Shown: positions 28,300 through 32,084 of the stretch, piece after piece | Layout of the letters: the number at the start of each line of letters is the position of its first letter | Numbering within the stretch: the stretch's first letter is position 1 | Origin: Patescibacteria group bacterium | Lineage (GTDB): Bacteria > Patescibacteriota > Minisyncoccia > Phycocordibacterales > UBA12088 | Reading direction: 5' to 3' | Assembly: GCA_015491245.1 (NCBI GenBank) | Contig: WFWH01000041.1 | Location: 1-32,084, forward strand | Length of the DNA stretch: 32,084 nucleotides | Translations under genes and position numbers: made by a program | Notes under the pieces: model-generated | What the model was told of the DNA's origin: nothing | Databases searched by the model: none | The model's input: only the letters and a program-made list of their open reading frames with translations

Positions 28300-29883
28300 A
28301 TGGGTAAGAACGCATTCCGTGGTATTTTGCTGGCAGGTGCGGTGGTAGCGGTCACAGTGGCGTTTGGGATATGGCGCACAGGAGGACAGAGTGCACCCCC
28401 CTATGAATACATTGCTGCCGTACGAGGCGCCGTGGTGCGCGAAGTGAACGTGACCGGTGTGGTGGAGCCTGCATTACGCATCCCGCTTGCTTTTGAGAAG
28501 GGGGGAAGGGTTGCACAAATTTTCGTGGGAGAGGGACAAGCGGTGCGTGCGGGAGATTTACTTGCTCGCCTGTCCGATGCAGAAGCGGATGCGGCGTACC
28601 GCGCTGCATTGGCTGAATTGGCTGAAACACGCGCGCGGTGGGAAAAAACACTGCGTGGCGCACGCCAGGAGGAAAGAGCCCTCGCGGAGGCAAAACTTGG
28701 TGCCGCGCGCCTCCAAGAGCTTCAGGCGGAAGAGGAGGTGAAAGAGAAAGTAGCCGAGGCTTTTTCGCGCGCGTATGGTGAGGTGCGAAAAAGTATTGAC
28801 CAATTGTACGAGAGGGAAGTTTCGGGTTCATTTCGGTTTGGCGTTAACATAGATGACGGCAGTGTGCGTTACTTTTTTTCCGCACCACGCGAGGAAGCCA
28901 TCACCCTCAGCGAGCTGCGCACCCAGCTCGCCACGCGCTTTGCTGCATGGCAAGCGCGCAATGCGTACCAGGAGGAGGCGGCAGATGCGGGTGCGCACGC
29001 GCGTGCAGCAGAGGACGACCTTACTCTCTTGCGCACACTCTTGTCTAAAATGAGTGAAGTAATCATTGCACAGCGTGCGCGCAATACCAGCCAACAGGCG
29101 ATATACGATCGCTACAAAGACGATCTGGCTACTGCGCTGAATACGGTGAATGGGCTCCTCGCGTCGGTAAAACGCGCCCGCTTTGCGTACGAGCGCGCAC
29201 AGGCGGAAGTGCGCGTTGCGGAAGCAGAGCAGATGCTCACCACCGCCCCTGCACGCACCGAGGATGCGGCAATCGCTGAGGCGGCGGTGCGCCGCGCCCG
29301 CGCACGCGTAGCACAGGCCGCAGCACAGAGAGATGCGTGGTACCTGTTTGCGCCAAAGGACGGCATCATCACGCGCCGTGATGTGGAAGAGGGCGAGGTG
29401 GTGGCGGCAGGTGCGCCTGTCATAATGCTCGCGCCGGCGGCACGCTATCAATTGCGGGTGTTTCTCCCCGAGACAGACATAGTGGATGTCCGTGTCGGAC
29501 AGATGGCCCGCGTGTCACTAGATGCGGTGGAGGGGGAAACGTTTGATGCGCGGGTAGCGTCAATTGCGCCCCAGGAAACCATCCGTGACGGCGTACCTAC
29601 CTATAAGACCATTCTTTTCGCGGAGGAGCTGCCGTCGCAGGCGCGCTCCGGGATGTCGGCTGAGATCACCATCAAAGCGGCGGAAGTGCGCGACGTAATA
29701 AAAGTGCCTGCACGTACCCTGCAAGAGGAGGATGGTAAAGCGTACGTGCGTATCCTCACCGAGGACGGGCGAGTGGAGAAACGGCCGGTGGAGACGGGTC
29801 TGCGCGGGTCCGACGGCAGCGTTGCAATACGAAAAGGGGTAGCCGAGGGTGAAAGGGTGATACTCTTTTTGCGGGGAGAGTGA
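28300..29883 (+). CDS. Efflux periplasmic adaptor / membrane fusion protein (MacA/HlyD-like)
   Basis: TM N-terminus; REVNVTGVVEPALRIPLAFEKGGRVAQIFVGEGQAVRAGDLLARL biotinyl-lipoyl-like half; long coiled coil; FAPKDGIITRRDVEEGEVVAAGAPVIML; IKVPARTL...GLRGSDGSVAIRKGVAEGERVI. Confidence 0.9.
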   Translation: MGKNAFRGILLAGAVVAVTVAFGIWRTGGQSAPPYEYIAAVRGAVVREVNVTGVVEPALRIPLAFEKGGRVAQIFVGEGQAVRAGDLLARLSDAEADAAYRAALAELAETRARWEKTLRGARQEERALAEAKLGAARLQELQAEEEVKEKVAEAFSRAYGEVRKSIDQLYEREVSGSFRFGVNIDDGSVRYFFSAPREEAITLSELRTQLATRFAAWQARNAYQEEAADAGAHARAAEDDLTLLRTLLSKMSEVIIAQRARNTSQQAIYDRYKDDLATALNTVNGLLASVKRARFAYERAQAEVRVAEAEQMLTTAPARTEDAAIAEAAVRRARARVAQAAAQRDAWYLFAPKDGIITRRDVEEGEVVAAGAPVIMLAPAARYQLRVFLPETDIVDVRVGQMARVSLDAVEGETFDARVASIAPQETIRDGVPTYKTILFAEELPSQARSGMSAEITIKAAEVRDVIKVPARTLQEEDGKAYVRILTEDGRVEKRPVETGLRGSDGSVAIRKGVAEGERVILFLRGE

Positions 29884-29926
29884 AATACCCATTCTCCAAA
29901 CCTGCGCCTGCTGCACCACACAGAGC

Positions 29927-30628
29927 ATGAATCTGCTTGAGGTCAAAGATGTGGAAAAGACCTACCCCGACGGCACGCGGGCGCTGCGTGGCGTTACGCT
30001 CTCCGTGCGCGCGGGGGAAATGGTGGCGGTTATGGGCCCGTCAGGATCGGGGAAATCCACCCTCCTGCATATTCTGGGGCTGCTGGATCGTGCAACAAAA
30101 GGCACGTACCGTTTTAAGGGACAGCGCACGGAAGCATTTGATGGCGCAACACTGGCGCACCTGCGTAATGCGGGGATAGGGTTTGTCTTCCAATTATTCA
30201 ATCTGATCGCAAACTTCTCCGTGGAAGAGAATGTGCAATTGCCGCTCTATTACTCGCAAGTTCCCGAGCGGGAGTGGCGCACTCGCGCGCATGAGATGTT
30301 AGAACGGGTGGGTTTGATGCATAAACGAAATCAATATCCCAATAAGCTTTCCGGCGGTGAGCGCCAGCGTGCGGCGATCGCGCGCGCGTTGGTTACGCAC
30401 CCGGAGATAATTCTCGCAGATGAGCCGACGGGCAATTTGGACAGCGCAACCGGGGCGCAGGTGATGGCACTGTTTCAAATGCTGCACCGAGAGGGGAAGA
30501 CCATCGTGCTCATTACACACGATCCCACTATCGCGGCATATGCGGAGCGTGTGGTACATCTCCGCGACGGCGTGGTAGCACGTGAAGCAATGCACCGCGC
30601 GGCCGCACCTCACACACCCACACCATGA
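29927..30628 (+). CDS. ABC transporter ATP-binding protein (MacB/LolD-like)
   Basis: Walker [23 protein letters not shown], signature [16 protein letters not shown], Walker [14 protein letters not shown]-loop ITHD. Confidence 0.95.
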   Translation: MNLLEVKDVEKTYPDGTRALRGVTLSVRAGEMVAVMGPSGSGKSTLLHILGLLDRATKGTYRFKGQRTEAFDGATLAHLRNAGIGFVFQLFNLIANFSVEENVQLPLYYSQVPEREWRTRAHEMLERVGLMHKRNQYPNKLSGGERQRAAIARALVTHPEIILADEPTGNLDSATGAQVMALFQMLHREGKTIVLITHDPTIAAYAERVVHLRDGVVAREAMHRAAAPHTPTP

Positions 30629-31869
30629 AATTGCATCACGCCGCCCATCAGGCCCTGCGGGGCCTATCCGCGCACCCTACGTGGCTTGGCCTTGCGCTGT
30701 TAGGTATAGCCATTGGCGTTGCTGCGGTGGTGTCTATCGCATCCTTGGGGGAGAGCGCTCGTGCGCTCGTGGTGGGAGAGATAGAGGGATTAGGCGCGGA
30801 AACGGTAGTGGTGCGCCCCGGCAGGGAGCCGAAGGGGCTCGCAGATATTCCTGATTTGCTGCTTACCCAATCGCTCACCATGCAAGATGTCGCGGCGCTG
30901 CAGCGGCGGGAAAATGTGCCGCACTTGCAGGACCTCATGCCTACCGTTTTCCTGCCCGGCCTTGTTGCGCGGAAAACAGAATCGTTCCGTGCGCATGTGT
31001 TTGGCGGAGATGCGAATTTTTTCAAAAAAGCACTTTCACTAGAGGTGAAGGAAGGGGTGGTATTTTCCAAGGAAGAAATTCGCGCCAAGCGACGCGTGGC
31101 GGTTATCGGCAGCCGTGTGCGCGATGAGCTTTTCGGCGGCGCGCAGGCGGTGGGCAAGAGGATAACCGTGGGGGGTGTCAAATTTAGGGTAGTAGGGGTG
31201 TTCGCACCGGCGGGCCAGGTTGCGTTTTTCGACGTAGACCGCGCAGTCGTCGTTCCCTATACCGCCGCTCAAGCCTACATAACAGGAACCCGCTACTTCA
31301 ATGAAATCGCCTTGCGTTTTAAGTCTCCTGAGTATGTAGCGCGCGGGGTGCGCGATGTGGCAGCGACCCTGCGGGAGCGCCACCGCCTCGGCCCCAACGA
31401 TGAGCCGGATTTCAACATCGTCACCCAACAGGCACTGGTGCGCCAGGTGGCTACCATAGTGGACGCACTAACGGTGTTTTTAATTGCGGTCGTTGCGGTG
31501 GCGCTCGTGGTGGGGGGCATTGGCATCATGAATATCATGCTGGTTTCGGTGACCGAGCGCACGCGCGAGGTGGGGGTGCGCAAAGCGGTGGGCGCGACCG
31601 ACCGCGACATTCTGCTGCAGTTTCTGCTGGAAGCGCTGCTGCTCACCGTAGCGGGCGGCATCGCGGGCGTTGTAGGCGCGCTGGGATTGTCCTATCTTGC
31701 CGCACGTGCGGTGGCGCGGTTTACTGCGCTTGATTGGCCGTTTGTGGTCCCGTGGGGTACGGTGCTGCTGGCAGTTTTTGTTGCAGGGATGATTGGGCTG
31801 GTGTTTGGCCTTTACCCGGCATGGAAGGCGGCACGGAAAGATCCGGTTGCGGCATTGCGCCATGAGTAG
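30625..31869 (+). CDS. ABC transporter permease, MacB/FtsX family
   Basis: ATGA overlap with the ATPase gene; MacB-PCD domain; C-terminal GGIGIMNIMLVSVTERTREVGVRKAVGATDRDILLQFLLEALLLT. Confidence 0.94.
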   Translation: MKLHHAAHQALRGLSAHPTWLGLALLGIAIGVAAVVSIASLGESARALVVGEIEGLGAETVVVRPGREPKGLADIPDLLLTQSLTMQDVAALQRRENVPHLQDLMPTVFLPGLVARKTESFRAHVFGGDANFFKKALSLEVKEGVVFSKEEIRAKRRVAVIGSRVRDELFGGAQAVGKRITVGGVKFRVVGVFAPAGQVAFFDVDRAVVVPYTAAQAYITGTRYFNEIALRFKSPEYVARGVRDVAATLRERHRLGPNDEPDFNIVTQQALVRQVATIVDALTVFLIAVVAVALVVGGIGIMNIMLVSVTERTREVGVRKAVGATDRDILLQFLLEALLLTVAGGIAGVVGALGLSYLAARAVARFTALDWPFVVPWGTVLLAVFVAGMIGLVFGLYPAWKAARKDPVAALRHE

Positions 31870-31948
31870 AGGGCGGTATCCGTGTGCGCAGCGTGAGGCA
31901 TTTTGCTCTCTCTGGCGGTCTTGTGGTATAAAAGGAGCGCACGGCAGT

Positions 31949-32021
31949 GCCACCGTAGCTCAGTTGGTAGAGCGCATCCATGGTAAGGATGAGGTCCCCG
32001 GTTCAATCCCGGGCGGTGGCT
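31949..32021 (+). tRNA. tRNA-Thr (GGU)
   Basis: GCCACCG/CGGTGGC acceptor, D-arm GCTC...GAGC, anticodon arm CATCC-ATGGTAA-GGATG, T-arm CCCCGG-TTCAATC-CCGGG, T73. Confidence 0.93.
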
Positions 32022-32084
32022 CAGCACTCGCAGCCCTGCTGCGCTTGTGGTGAGAGTTATTTTTACTTTGGAAAGGCATACTAT

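Overview
GC-rich, densely coded window that looks like a Patescibacteria/CPR (Parcubacteria-like) chromosome segment. This taxonomic reading is an inference from gene content and protein style, not a database result. The centre (about 4.65-18.8 kb) is a near-complete type IV pilus (T4P) locus: pilM, pilN-like, pilO-like, a small membrane protein, pilB, a receiver-only response regulator, pilT, pilC, a major pilin with its own promoter and terminator, a second pilin, the prepilin peptidase, and four pseudopilin/minor-pilin genes. The last of these carries a LamG-like C-terminal domain. No secretin is seen. Flanking genes are tyrS, comF-like, ligA, gatC and gatA, a triple SH3-like/TM/HEPN-like protein, a secreted acidic protein, a nucleotidyltransferase, four tRNAs (initiator Met, Met/Ile2 CAU, Asp, Thr), a cupredoxin, a ZIP transporter, and a MacAB-like MFP/ABC/FtsX efflux set. 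The minus-strand left edge has a DUF411 protein between two small Cys-bearing membrane or secreted proteins. Main items for a second look: (1) a 61-bp perfect direct repeat that starts in the tRNA-Asp T-loop and flanks a 124-bp hairpin-rich spacer holding an inverted T-arm fragment; (2) an initiator tRNA with an unusual D-loop and T-loop; (3) the SH3x3-TM-HEPN-like membrane protein; (4) LamG and EF-hand-bearing minor pilins; (5) widespread -10-like boxes placed so that transcripts would be leaderless or nearly so. No CRISPR array, transposase or rRNA was seen.
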